Assembly: GCF_905171765.1 (NCBI RefSeq) | Contig: NC_053393.1 | Coordinates: forward strand, 62,961,371-63,025,370 | DNA from: Bufo bufo | Taxonomy: Eukaryota; Chordata; Amphibia; Anura; Bufonidae | Reading direction: 5' to 3' | DNA: 64,000 nt | Notes under the pieces: generated by a model | Told to the model about the DNA's origin: nothing | The model's input: the letters and a program-made list of their open reading frames with translations, nothing else | Database searches by the model: none | Shown: positions 22,771 to 32,958 of the stretch, one piece after another | Layout: each line of letters begins with the position of its first letter | Position numbering within the stretch: the stretch's first letter is position 1 | Position numbers and translations under genes: made by a program

Positions 22771-25700
22771 GAATTTCTTGAAATTCTAATTCGATTCGGC
22801 TGAATCTGTATGTCAATTTGATTCAGGTCCAAAGTTGTGGATGTCCTTCTGTGGTCTCTTCGGACTGCATGCAACTACATTCAAGCTCTTTAATGCTAAG
22901 ACAGCAATAGTCATCTTAAAGTGATAGGGACATTTGGCTATGGGTAAGCGCACGGCTGGTGTTGGTAACAAACAGCATCTTTAAAAATATATTGCGCTGT
23001 AGTTATACACGTTTAAAAACAATGGTTCAAATTTTTTTTCACTTTTTGGCAGCAAATGCCTGCCTGAGTTCATATGATCACCCTTCTTCATCTTTCCTTT
23101 GTTCTGATCTGAAAATTTTGGGTCGATCCATATCCATGTGATCCATAGCTAAGTTCCCGAAAACTCCTTTAACATAAAAAGCAAGACTCATCGAACCACT
23201 GCAATAAGCCGTTGGCCGTTAAAATAAAAAACACTCTGTTTGTCAAGGGGTAAGCATATATTTTAATATTATTATTACTGTTGTTACTACGGTTATTATT
23301 ATACTATTTGAGCCAAACAGTAAGTTGAAAATATTTGTATGTTTATGTAGAGTACGGTTTTTTACACTTAATAAAAGTTTCATGACTTTCTCGGCTCGAG
23401 CAGGAGACAAAGACGTCTATTTATCTTGGGAATGTACTCAAATTCAACCTCTGTACAAATCTGACTCTGCACAATCGACAAACAGTCAATTACTGGAATC
23501 TACTTTCATGTTTTGCTCCTGTTCCATCCACACAATCTTTAAAAAGCATCATTCCTGCTCTATGACTTACTGGAATGTTTTGAAAAAATTTCTAAAGCAC
23601 ATACAGTACCGAGTTAAAGTAAATCTACAACCTCTTCTGCTCTTTACACATTTTTACTGGCATTTAAAAGAGTTATTTACTTAGGAGTAAAAGCTCTATT
23701 TCAAAGTTACCACTGCAACCAAACAGTGCAAGAAATGGAAAGGTTATGCCTTTATAAAGTTTACATTTTTTATTTTTTTTTATTTTTTTTTTATCAATAT
23801 AGTAAATAGGTGTTTTCTTTTTAATTAGTCCTTGAAAGTTGTTTTTTTTAATGTATTTTTTTCAGTGTTGATATTATTTCAAGCCAGTGATGGAAACTTG
23901 TCTGACAGTCAAAATATCTGCATGAATGCCAATTCATACACGAAGTGCAGTAGAAAATGGGGATTACGGGAATGATTTGGTTAGTCAACGCTCCAAAGAA
24001 AAGGAAACTCTGGGCTAGTTATGCTTTATTAATAGCAGACTTAATTAACGTTAGTGTTAACCTTACAGTATAGCTTTAGTTTATCTACCTACTAAGTTTT
24101 TTAATGTTAATTTTTTGTTTGTTTTCAAATTTTCCATGTCATTATATAAAAAATGATTCTTCCCACAATAAGCTGATACTTCCTGATTTGTAGAGATCAA
24201 TTTTCACATTGTGCAGTGTACCATAGATGTGGAGTCAACAGTTATCACATCATTATAAGAGGTTAGAGCTAAAATGTTAGGTCACACCTCTATTATAACA
24301 TTGGAGGTAGGTAACAGGTTTTCTTTTCCTCTCCCTGCACAGTTACCTTTACATAATATTAAAAAGTATATCCTCAACACTCTCCCACAGAAGTCAATGA
24401 AATAGTTCAAACATAAAAATGAAGACAGCACTTCATGTGCATAACCATTGTGCAAAATTGGAATAACGAACAGGATCGATGTACTTTGCTCTCTTTTTGT
24501 TTCATGTAAGGGCATCAATCCCTTGATGGTTTGTAAAGCAAGTGACTTCAGTGGAAAGACTGCAGGCCATCAAACCAATGTGATGTCCTTGTACAGGTCT
24601 GGTGAGCAGTAATGGAGCTCTCGTGTTTCAGGTCTGAAGTAGACACTTTGTCAGGGTAAAACTTGATAAAGTGCATAGTTCAGGCAAAAAACATGTTGTT
24701 CAGTAGCTATCTGTATCACTTATATTGCAATTAGTTTTAATAAATTGCTTTGCTGCTAGAACAAGAAACTTCTTATCGGATGTGTGAATTTTTTAGGAAC
24801 TGAACCAGTGGATAAACTTAGCTTTCCTACTTGAACTCCATTACAGAAGTCAATGAGTTAATTTAGGACTTGTCCACATGGCCTGTTATAAGTAAATCCC
24901 TGCAGTTGCTGTTGCCTCAGCTTTATGATGCTAAGAAAATAAAATAAAAATATACGATCAAAGAAAAACATTTTTTAAATGAATGTAAAAAGTGCTGGAA
25001 AAATAAAGTTAAAAAGTTGTAAAAATACAACATTGTGTTTTTCTGTTGTCTTTCAGCAGAAATTTATGAACTCTTATATGAATACTGGTGCAAACATCAA
25101 CTTGAGGTGTTGGCCATAGCAACCGATAACTCGTTCCATCAGAAAATCCAGTCCAACCCTGTGCACTGAGATATACATCAGGGCCAAAACTGATCAAATA
25201 AATGAAGTATCAACTCAGCCTTACAGGTCGATGTTAGCATCAAGAAGAAGCGCACTCCTTTTACACCCTCGTCAGCTGATTCCACATAGATGCCTACAGA
25301 ACCTGTTCTATTACACGATTATACAAGTAGAGCCCCGGACAGAGTAGAGAGGGTATCAGCAGTAAGTTTGTGTTGATGTCACTGATTAATTTGCCCTTCC
25401 TCTGATCCATCAGAACAGTAACCCACAAAAAACGGATCCTGTCTGTGGAACATACGCCTTCACTCAGTCAGCATTTGCTCAATAATACTTCAGTATTGCT
25501 AATGCCCAAAAAAAACAGGAGTGGATCTAAAACAGAGATGACACGTGAACGGAATAGTTGCATGTCTTCTGTGTTTTGTACCCCCTCCTGCCATAAGCCA
25601 ATTCTGATGGGACCATACAGGCCTTACAGGTACTACACAGACAGGATCCGTTGTGTCTCATTTTTCCTTCCTTTTGACAGATCAGAAGAAAGGTCAAATA

Positions 25701-25785
25701 AATCATAATGTCAGCCAGGCCGAAAGCCAAAAGAGTGGACCAGTCATAAAGTGGGAAGGGTGGGAACAACATGAGAAGTCCACAG
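22771..25785. other. Unassigned, mostly low-repeat DNA
   Basis: AT-rich DNA with homopolymer runs near 23770. I found no repeat shared with other parts of the window, no domain and no splice-like gene structure. Near 25410-25660 two 'aaaacggatcc' / 'ggatccgttgt' blocks in inverted orientation suggest an old MITE remnant. Confidence 0.35.
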
Positions 25786-25789
25786 AGTG

Positions 25790-27060
25790 GACCTATGATA
25801 TAGTGGTGAGGTGGAAGCAGCATCAGGAGACCACAGAGTGGCCCAATGAGAGGGTCTGGAGATGGAAGCAGTATGAGAAGGCCACAGAGTGGCACAATGA
25901 CAGAGTCAGGAGTTGTCAGCAGTATGAGGAGGCCACCGTGTGGCACAATGACAGAGTCTGGAGGTGGCGGCAGCATCAGGAGAAGGCCACAGAGTGCCAC
26001 AATGACAGAGTCTGGAGGTGGCAGCAGTTTGAGGAGGCCACTGAGTGGCACAATGACAAACTCTTGAGGTGGCAGCAGTATAACGAGGCCACTGAGTGGA
26101 ACAATGACAGAGTCTGGAGGTGGCGGCAGTATGAGGAGGCCATCGAGTGGCACAATGACAGAGTCTGGAGGTGGCAGCAGCATGAGGAGACCACAGAGCG
26201 GCACAATGACAAAGTGTGGAGATCGCAGCAGCATGAATAGGTCACAGAGTGGCACAATGACCGAGTCTGGAGGTGGCGGCAGCATGAGGAGACCAAAGAT
26301 CGGTACAATAACAGAGTTTGGAGGTGGCGGCAGCATGAGGAGACCACAGAGCGGCACAATGACAGAATCTGAAGGTGGCAGCAGCATCAGGAGAAGGCCA
26401 CAGAGTGGCACAATGACCAAGTGTGGAGGTGGCAGCAGCATGAGGAGACCACAGAGTGGCACAATGACAAAGTGTGGAGATCGCAGCAGCATGAATAGGT
26501 CACAGAGTGGCACAATGACCGAGTCTGGAGGTGGCGGCAGCATGAGGAGACCAAAGATCGGTACAATAACAGAGTTTGGAGGTGGCGGCAGCATGAGGAG
26601 ACCACAGAGCGGCACAATGACAGAATCTGAAGGTGGCAGCAGCATCAGGAGAAGGCCACAGAGTGGCACAATGACCAAGTGTGGAGATGGCAGCAGCATG
26701 AGTAGGCCACAGAGTGGCACTATAACCGAGTCTGGAGGTGGCAGCAGCATGAGGAGACCACAGAGTGGCCCAACGACAGAGTGTGGAGGTAGCGGCAGCA
26801 GCAGCATCAGGAGGATACCACAGAGTGGCAAGGGGACATAGTGCGGAGATAGCAGCAGCATCAGGATACCACAGAGTGGCAAGGTGACATACTGGGGAGA
26901 TGGCAGCAGCATCAGGATTCCACAGAGTGGCAAGGTGACATAGTGTGGAGATGGCAGCAGCAGCAGCATCAGGAGACCACAGAGTGTGAAGGTGACATAG
27001 TGTGGAAATGGCAGCAGCATCAGGAGACCACAGAGTTACCCAGTGATAGAGTGGGGAGGT
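25790..27060. repeat. 51 bp minisatellite (about 25 units) 3' of hAT-2
   Basis: The unit core is 'cacagagtggcacaatgaca' followed by 'gagtctggaggtggcagcag' and 'catgaggagac', 51 bp long, with some 54 bp variants. Because 51 is a multiple of 3, long open frames appear on both strands, including one of 497 codons on the minus strand. These are repeat artefacts. A block of five units is duplicated with a 258 bp offset (from 26221 and from 26479), so there is a higher-order repeat. The array lies downstream of the minus-strand hAT-2 transposase. Confidence 0.9.
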
Positions 27061-27235
27061 GGGTGGCAATAGCAATACCCGCTGACGAAGGTGGGTGAAA
27101 GAAGGAGCACTTGGCATCAGATGTGTGGCATCAGGCGGGTGGCAGCATCAGAGTAGTAGCTGAGGCAAGTAGCCAGAAGAAACCGCTCTCTTTTTTCAAG
27201 GTTTGGGTGAGGCGGCATGGATGATCTAATCAGAT

Positions 27236-30200
27236 GCACCAGGCATTGGTGGGTGGAAATCCTGGATGATCCACAACTGATTCATCTTGACAAAGATCAG
27301 TCTCTCCACACTTTGAGTGGACAGGTGAGTTCTCCTTGGGGTAGCTATGGCCCCGGCAGCACTAAACACCCTCTCTCATGCCACACTACTGGCCGAGCAT
27401 GACAGCTTTTCCAGGGCAAACTCTGCTAGTTGCAGCCACAAATCCAGTTTGGCTGCCCAGTTGTCCAGTGGATCTTCAATGTGGGTTGGCAGGGTGCCAC
27501 CACCTGCTGGTTCAGGTACTGCTCCAGGTCTACCTGCTGTTGTTGGTGAGTAGTTTCTTCACTATGCGGGTGAAGAAAGCTACTCATCAGCGACTGTAAA
27601 CTCTGGCTGCTGCTAATAGAGCTGGTACTGATCCTGCCACCCCACCCCTCCCCACGAGCCATGGCAGTAGAACGTGAGCGCAGAAGGCCCTCCGGTCAGA
27701 CCTGCGAGAGGATGGACGATGGCGCAGATAGGCAGTGGCCAACTGACTACATAGGATGTTTTTGTAGTAGTTCAGTTTGTCCTCCCTCTCAGTGGGTGTA
27801 AAAAAGGCCCCCATTTTGGACCGGTAGCGATGGTCCAACAAGTTGGATAGCCAGAAGTCAACCCTCCGCTGAATGGTGTCAATTCGGCTGTCACTACGCA
27901 AGCAAGTGAGCATGCATCGGGCCATTTGTGCAAGTGACTCGGACTCGCTGCCTCCATCTCCACTGCATACTGCCACGGTGTGTTTCGGGTCCTGTATCTC
28001 ATCTTCCTCATTGCCCTGAAGCTCCTCTGGCTGCTCCTGCTCCTCCACTTCTGTCACCTGAATAGAAAAGCCACCCTTTTCGCTATACATTGCCTGTGCT
28101 ACAATGTCCTCCTCCCCCCTCCTCCTCTTCCAGTTCAGCCCCCACCGGGCTCATGTGGCCGTTAGATCTAGGCACCACATCTCCAGTCCCCTGACCAGCC
28201 TTTGTTACCACCTTCTGTTCCAGGACCTGAAGCAGTGGAATGACATCGTTCATCCTGTAGTCCTGGCGACTGACAAATAACATGGTGTCCTCAAAGGGCC
28301 TGAGCAAACGGCAGGTGTCACACATGAGCTGCCACTGGCTGACATCGAAGTACTCCTATCCGCTTGCATCATCAAGAAATCGTTGATGGCCTTTCTCTGT
28401 TCGTATAGTCGGTCCAACATATGGGGGGGGGGGGAATTCCAATGGTTGGAAAACGTCGCATATCAGCCTATGTTGGGGGATGCCGTTCTGCCGCTGCAGC
28501 TAAAGGACGTTGTGCTTTGCGGTGTACGAGTGGCTGAATTGCATGCAAAGTTTCCTGGCCATTTTTAAGATGTCTTGCAGATAGGTGGAAGACTTCAGGA
28601 ACCGCTTGACAACCAGATTGAACATGTGTGCCATGCAGGGCGCATGGCTCAGCCTTCCTTGACGCAGCGCCAATACCAATGTTCTTCCCCTTGTCGGTCA
28701 GCATGGTTCCGATTTTGAGTTGTCACAGAAAAATCCAGGATTTGATTTCTTCATGAATCACACGGAGCAGTTCCTCCCCTGTGTGACTCTGTTCACCAAG
28801 GCAAACCAGATGCAGAACAGCGTGACACCGCCAAGCCCTGCACATGTGGTATGCTGGAGAGGCACTGTGACTTGTCCCTGCAGTGGAGGCTGAGGACATG
28901 GTGGAGCATGAGGAGGCTGAGGCGGACATTGTCGCTGGACCAACGACGTGAGAACGTGGAGGCGGAAGCAGGGTCACCTGGCCAAGTTGCTGGTGGGGCT
29001 GTGCAGAAACCACATTCACCCAGTGGGCTATAAAGGACATGTACTGTCCCTGACCGTAGTTACAGCCCCACACATCAGCGCTGCCGCGCACTTTAGGAGA
29101 CACCGACAGGCTCAAGGACTGGCCCACCTTCTGTTCTACATGTGTGTGCAGGGCTGGCCCTGCTTTTTTGGCAAAGAAATTAAGGCTTGGGACTCTCCAC
29201 CTTGGCTTGGCACAAGCCATCAGTTCTCTGAAAGGTGCAGAGGCCACCAGCAACTGCAACACCAGCAACTTGGACAGAAGCACGTTCAGCTTCTGCGCCG
29301 TTGGATGCGTGCACGCATACTGTTGTCTCTTGGCAATCGCTTCGGTGATCGATTGCTGACGGAATGACTAACGAGGAGGAGCAGGAGCATCAGGACCAGC
29401 AGACGATAGGAACGACAGACAGCTCCCTTTGGCTGAGGTGGTGGAGCCTTGACTGCCTGAAATCGGGTGCGATGTGCAACCTGGGTTATGTAGCCGTTGC
29501 TGCGGCAGGCTGGAGCACCACATCGGAGCCACGGTTCTCCCAGGCCACTTTATGGTGACGCTGCAAATGTTGACGCAGAGCCATGGTGCTAACATTGCAC
29601 CCTGGCCACGTTTCGCCTTCTGCCCATATATTCTACATATGGCCATGTTGATCTCCTCCGGCGGCTTCACAAAAAACTGCCACACCTCCGAGTAGCTGAT
29701 TTTACCCCCAACACTACGCACTGGATGACTGCCACCGCCACTGCTTCCGTGAACCCGTGCACCTCTTCTTTCCGGCTAGGTAGGCTGCTGCAAAGTGGGT
29801 GGTCTACCCTGTGCCTGTTTGGCTCCCGACCTCTTACTGCTGCCACCCTGCTGACTCCCGGCCACGCTAGCGACTTGCTGGCTCAGCCGCTGCCTCATGG
29901 GCAAGCTGCCACCCTCTTCTCCTAATGATGACCCAGCTCCCAAGTGAGATCGGATTCATCATCGTTGAGTACTTCTGCACGTCACTGATCTCCTCCTCAA
30001 CAGTCTCTGGGTCAGGAGCCTGACAGGTCGCAACACCAGCTCCCACTCCACTCTCCTCATCACTACTTGCCCGCCTAGCAGAGGAAGCGGCAGATGTCTC
30101 CTCCAGATCTTGGCTAAGCAGTAGCTGCTGACTGTGCTCTAGTAGCTCGCCCTCGCTATATAGTGGAGCTGAGCCCAAATCATACAATACTTCTGTGGGT

Positions 30201-30574
30201 GAGGAAACAGTAAAGCACAGAGGCAGGTTGAGGACAGGTGAGGGCACAGGGCCTGCTCCCGGGCAATGCCAACTAAAAGTTGTGTCTGATGAACCCACCG
30301 ACTGTTGGCTGGGGGTGTCTGATGTCACTTGGGATGAAGTGGATGACCGAGTTAACCAATCAAGAACCGCTGGGCTGCTGGTCAAGACATGACTGCTAGA
30401 TGATACCGGGAGCTCAGGCCTCTCGCTGCGACTCCTGCTGCCACGCCCCCTCATTCTGCTGTGACCTCTGCCTACGCCAGAAACATTTAGGCCACTCCCC
30501 TGTATAGAGCCTAGCAGTTCTCTGTCTGATATACTGTTAGCTGAACTAAATAAATAGAAATTAAATTTAAACAC
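27236..30574 (-). pseudogene. hAT-2 transposase, decayed, with BED finger
   Basis: Read on the minus strand, the protein starts with an acidic, Ser-rich segment of about 230 codons. It then has a BED-like part (YSEVWQFFVKPPEEINMAICR, its second Cys changed to Tyr), serine-rich linkers, a catalytic stretch (ADVWGCNYGQGQYMSF) and DKGKN. These are followed by HAPCMAHMFNLVVKRFLK and RLICDV in another frame, and an acidic stretch. The hATC domain lies near 27240-27420 (FALEKLSCSASSVA, a stop, then ERVFSAAG). At least five frame changes and several stops break it, one beside a run of ten G at 28425. It is a different subfamily from hAT-1. Confidence 0.75.
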
Positions 30575-30845
30575 CCCTAAAAGCGCCTAATATATATATT
30601 TCTTTTTGTACTAAAATATGCCACTAAACGCTTTCACAACATATAACTGAAACAGTGAACTGAGAATATATTTTTCTTCTTGTACTGAAATAGGCAACTA
30701 AACGCTTTTTCCACATATAACTGCAGAAGTGAACTGAGAATATATTTTTCTTTTTGCACTGAAATAGGCCACTAAACGCTTTCACCACATATAACTGCAG
30801 AAGTGAACTGCGTATATATTTTTCTTTTTGTACTGAAATACGCCA
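30575..30845. repeat. 74 bp tandem array, left segment
   Basis: About 3.5 units of 'actgaaatacgccactaaac' / 'gctttcaccacatataactg' / 'cagaagtgaactgcgtatat' lie directly 5' of the hAT-2 transposase start. The array stops at TTAA (30846-30849), where the piggyBac element begins, and resumes at 51197. It is presumably the subterminal repeat of hAT-2. Confidence 0.85.
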
Positions 30846-30919
30846 TTAACCCCTTAGGGAAGCATGACGTACCGGCATGTTTCCCGAGTCCTTAACCACC
30901 TCCGGACCGCCTAACGCAG

Positions 30920-31225
30920 GATCGCGTTCCGGAGGTGGCAGCGCTGCGCACAGTCACGCATATATGCGTCATCTCGTGAGACGCGAGACTTCCTGTGAAC
31001 GCGCGCACACAGGCGCGCGCGCTCACAGGAACGGAAGGTAAGAGAGTTGATCTCCAGCCTGCCAGCGGCGATCGTTCGCTGGCAGGCTGGAGATGTGTTT
31101 TTTTTAACCCCTAACAGGTATATTAGACGCTGTTTTGATAACAGCGTCTAATATACCTGCTACCTGGTCCTGTGGTGGTCCCCTTTGTTTGGATCGACCA
31201 CCAGAGGACACAGGTAGCTCAGTAA
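30920..31225. repeat. Hairpin cluster at the A end (copy 1)
   Basis: At least three strong hairpins follow one another. One is 'cctgtgaacgcgcgc' with 'gcgcgcgctcacagg' (one mismatch). Another is 'tctccagcctgccagcg' with 'cgctggcaggctggaga' (perfect, 17 bp). A third is 'aggtatattagacgctgtt' with 'aacagcgtctaatatacct' (perfect, 19 bp). A fourth, weaker pair surrounds 'ggtggtcc' and 'gaccacc'. The cluster is conserved in copy 2 at 62.44-62.76 kb. Confidence 0.85.
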
Positions 31226-31279
31226 AGTAGCACCAAGCACCACTACACTACACCCCCCCCCCGTCACTTATTAACCCCT

Positions 31280-31489
31280 TATTAGCCCCTGATCACCCCT
31301 GATCACCCCATATAGACTCCCTGATCACCCCCCTGTCATTGATTACCCCCCTGTCATTGATCACCCCCCTGTAAAGCTCCATTCAGATGTCCGCATGATT
31401 TTTACGGATGCACTGATAGATGGATCGGATCCGCAAAACGCATACGGACGTCTGAATGAAGCCTTACAGGGGCATGATCAATGACTGTG
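31280..31489. repeat. 191 bp repeat, unit left of the Gypsy element
   Basis: One unit with 'ccatatagactccctgatca', 'acccccctgtcattga', 'gctccattcagatgtccgca' and 'gacgtctgaatgaagcctta'. The array continues at 40400 after the Gypsy element, with CTGTG (31485-31489 and 40400-40404) as the insertion duplication. Confidence 0.9.
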
Positions 31490-31630
31490 TGTCATGGTCT
31501 TACCTTCTTGCTGTTCTCCTTCGTTTGACTGTGCTGAAATGTGCTGGCGGCCATCTTGGTTTCTGGGTTTCTTGTAGCCTTCCACCCTGCGGCTCCTCCT
31601 TCCCACTGGGAGGAGCTGGATGCCTAGCCA

Positions 31631-31638
31631 TATATATA
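31631..31638 (+). promoter_or_regulatory. TATA box of the Gypsy LTR
   Basis: TATATATA lies about 25-30 bp upstream of 'ttgcttggtcct', which is where the transcript would be expected to begin. The same motif occurs in the 3' LTR. Confidence 0.65.
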
Positions 31639-31894
31639 GGAGGTCTGTGGCTTCAGTTCCTTGCTTGGTCCTCCTGTGTTCACATGCTTCTAAGACTGCT
31701 GCTGCTTCTGGTTCCTGATCCTGGCTTCGTCTGACTACCCTGCTGGTTCCTGATCCTGGCTTCGTCTGACTACCCTGCTGGTTCCTGATCCTGGCTTCGT
31801 CTGACTACCCTTCTGGTTCCTGATCTCTGGCCTCTCAAAGACTCTGCTTCGGTTTCACCATTCGTTTGGACTTTTGCTTTACAGCTTTATTTTC

Positions 31895-31900
31895 AATAAA
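31895..31900 (+). promoter_or_regulatory. Polyadenylation signal in the Gypsy LTR
   Basis: AATAAA in a T-rich context, about 55 bp before the LTR end. In the 3' LTR it would set the transcript end. Confidence 0.6.
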
Positions 31901-31957
31901 GCCTTCTTATTTTCACTTATCTCTTGTTGTACGTCTGGTTCATGGTTCCGTGACATT

Positions 31958-31967
31958 AGGACCAAGC
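31958..31967 (+). promoter_or_regulatory. Candidate self-priming primer-binding site
   Basis: AGGACCAAGC begins two bases after the LTR and is the exact complement of GCTTGGTCCT at 31663-31672, close to the predicted transcript start. Tf1 and sushi-type elements prime minus-strand DNA from the 5' end of their own mRNA, and this layout fits. No TGG-type tRNA primer site is present at this position. Confidence 0.65.
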
Positions 31968-31968
31968 C

Positions 31969-32958
31969 ATGAGTTCTGACGGTACAGGGCCATCCTCGCT
32001 ACCCATGCTGGTTGCCAGACTTGATCAGCAGGATCACCTGTTGGGTCGGTTCGCTGTGGCGTTGCAAACCCTGCTTGAACGCACGGCTCATTTCGCTCCC
32101 GTTGCCGATGGGTCGGTTGTCGCTCCTACTGCCGCTCCGGTTGTTGCGCCAGAGTCTACCCCGACACCTGTTGTTGCGCCTGCGGTGTTTCGGGGTATGA
32201 CCGGTTCTGCCCCTCTTCCACAGCGCTTTGGGGGAGAGCCAACTCAGTGCCGAGGTTTCCTTAACCAGGTGGGCATTTATTTTGAGTTGCTGCCACATGC
32301 CTTTCCTACTGAGAGATCAAAGGTGGGCTTCTTGATCTCGCTGCTCTCGGACAAGGCCTTGGCCTGGGCCAGCCCTTTATGGGAGAACAACAATCCGGTG
32401 GTTGCCGAGTTTTCCGGTTTTGTTGCTTCTCTTCGGAAGGTATTCGATGTGCCGGCTCGTGCTGCCTCTGCCGCGAAGCTCCTTATGTCCATCAGACAGG
32501 GTTCACGATCCGTAGCTGAATACGCCATTGAGTTTCGTACCCTGGCAGCAGAGGTGGGCTGGAATAATGAGGCTCTGGTCGCTGCTTTCTCTCATGGTCT
32601 CTCGGATGCCTTGAAGGATGAGGTTGCAGCTAAGGACCTACCAGTGGAGCTCGAGTCTCTTATTTCTTTCCTGATTTTAATTGACACCAGACTCAGGGAG
32701 AGACCTTCCTTTAAGGAGAGCCTGCGGAGGTCTTCTAACAGATTGGCGCCTACGTTTGCTGTCCCACCCGTGCCTCCCTCTCCTCCCACGCCTCCTGGGG
32801 ATGACTTGTCTGGGGGTGAACCCATGCAGCTGGGGTTTGCTCGCCTGTCCGAGGGGGAGAGGGTACTCCGGAGACGCGAGGGTCGATGCATGTACTGTGG
32901 TCTCGGTGGGCATTTTCGGTTGGCATGTCCGAACCGTCCGGGAAACGCTCGTACCTGA
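31969..32958 (+). CDS. gag: Gypsy Gag
   Basis: 329 codons from an ATG that begins just after the PBS to a TGA. An N-terminal coiled and alanine/proline-rich region (residues 1-75) is followed by a retrotransposon-Gag capsid domain of the sushi type (about residues 80-245; for example AFPTERSKVGFLISLLS). A basic region follows, then a C-terminal zinc knuckle C-x2-C-x4-H-x4-C (Cys307, Cys310, His315, Cys320). The protein packages the RNA into particles. It is intact. It overlaps pol in the minus-one frame by a short stretch that holds a slippery heptamer. It resembles the Gag family from which the mammalian RTL/PEG10 genes derive. Confidence 0.9.
   Translation: MSSDGTGPSSLPMLVARLDQQDHLLGRFAVALQTLLERTAHFAPVADGSVVAPTAAPVVAPESTPTPVVAPAVFRGMTGSAPLPQRFGGEPTQCRGFLNQVGIYFELLPHAFPTERSKVGFLISLLSDKALAWASPLWENNNPVVAEFSGFVASLRKVFDVPARAASAAKLLMSIRQGSRSVAEYAIEFRTLAAEVGWNNEALVAAFSHGLSDALKDEVAAKDLPVELESLISFLILIDTRLRERPSFKESLRRSSNRLAPTFAVPPVPPSPPTPPGDDLSGGEPMQLGFARLSEGERVLRRREGRCMYCGLGGHFRLACPNRPGNART
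32940..32946 (+). promoter_or_regulatory. Minus-one ribosomal frameshift site GGGAAAC
   Basis: The heptamer G GGA AAC is aligned with the Gag codons (GGA at 32941, AAC at 32944), as X XXY YYZ slippage requires. It lies 9 bp before the gag stop at 32956. A step back by one base enters the open pol frame. A GC-rich, partly complementary region lies downstream, but I did not fold it. Confidence 0.75.

Larger units (their letters stand above)
31490..31955 (+). repeat. Gypsy 5' LTR (466 bp)
   Basis: It starts TGTCATGG and ends CCGTGACA. It contains a TATA box, three tandem ~35 bp units ('ggttcctgatcctggcttcg' repeated near 31707-31820) and an AATAAA near the 3' end. It carries nine extra bases near 31533 compared with the 3' LTR. 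Confidence 0.95.

Noticed and set aside
25527..27020. 497-codon minus-strand open frame rich in LCGLLMLLPPP repeats
   Set aside because: It follows exactly from a 51 bp tandem repeat whose length is a multiple of three; the plus strand is equally open. No conserved start or domain.
31956..31975. tRNA-type primer-binding site after the Gypsy LTR
   Set aside because: The bases do not begin with TGG and resemble no tRNA 3' end I know. The complement to the mRNA start is a better explanation.
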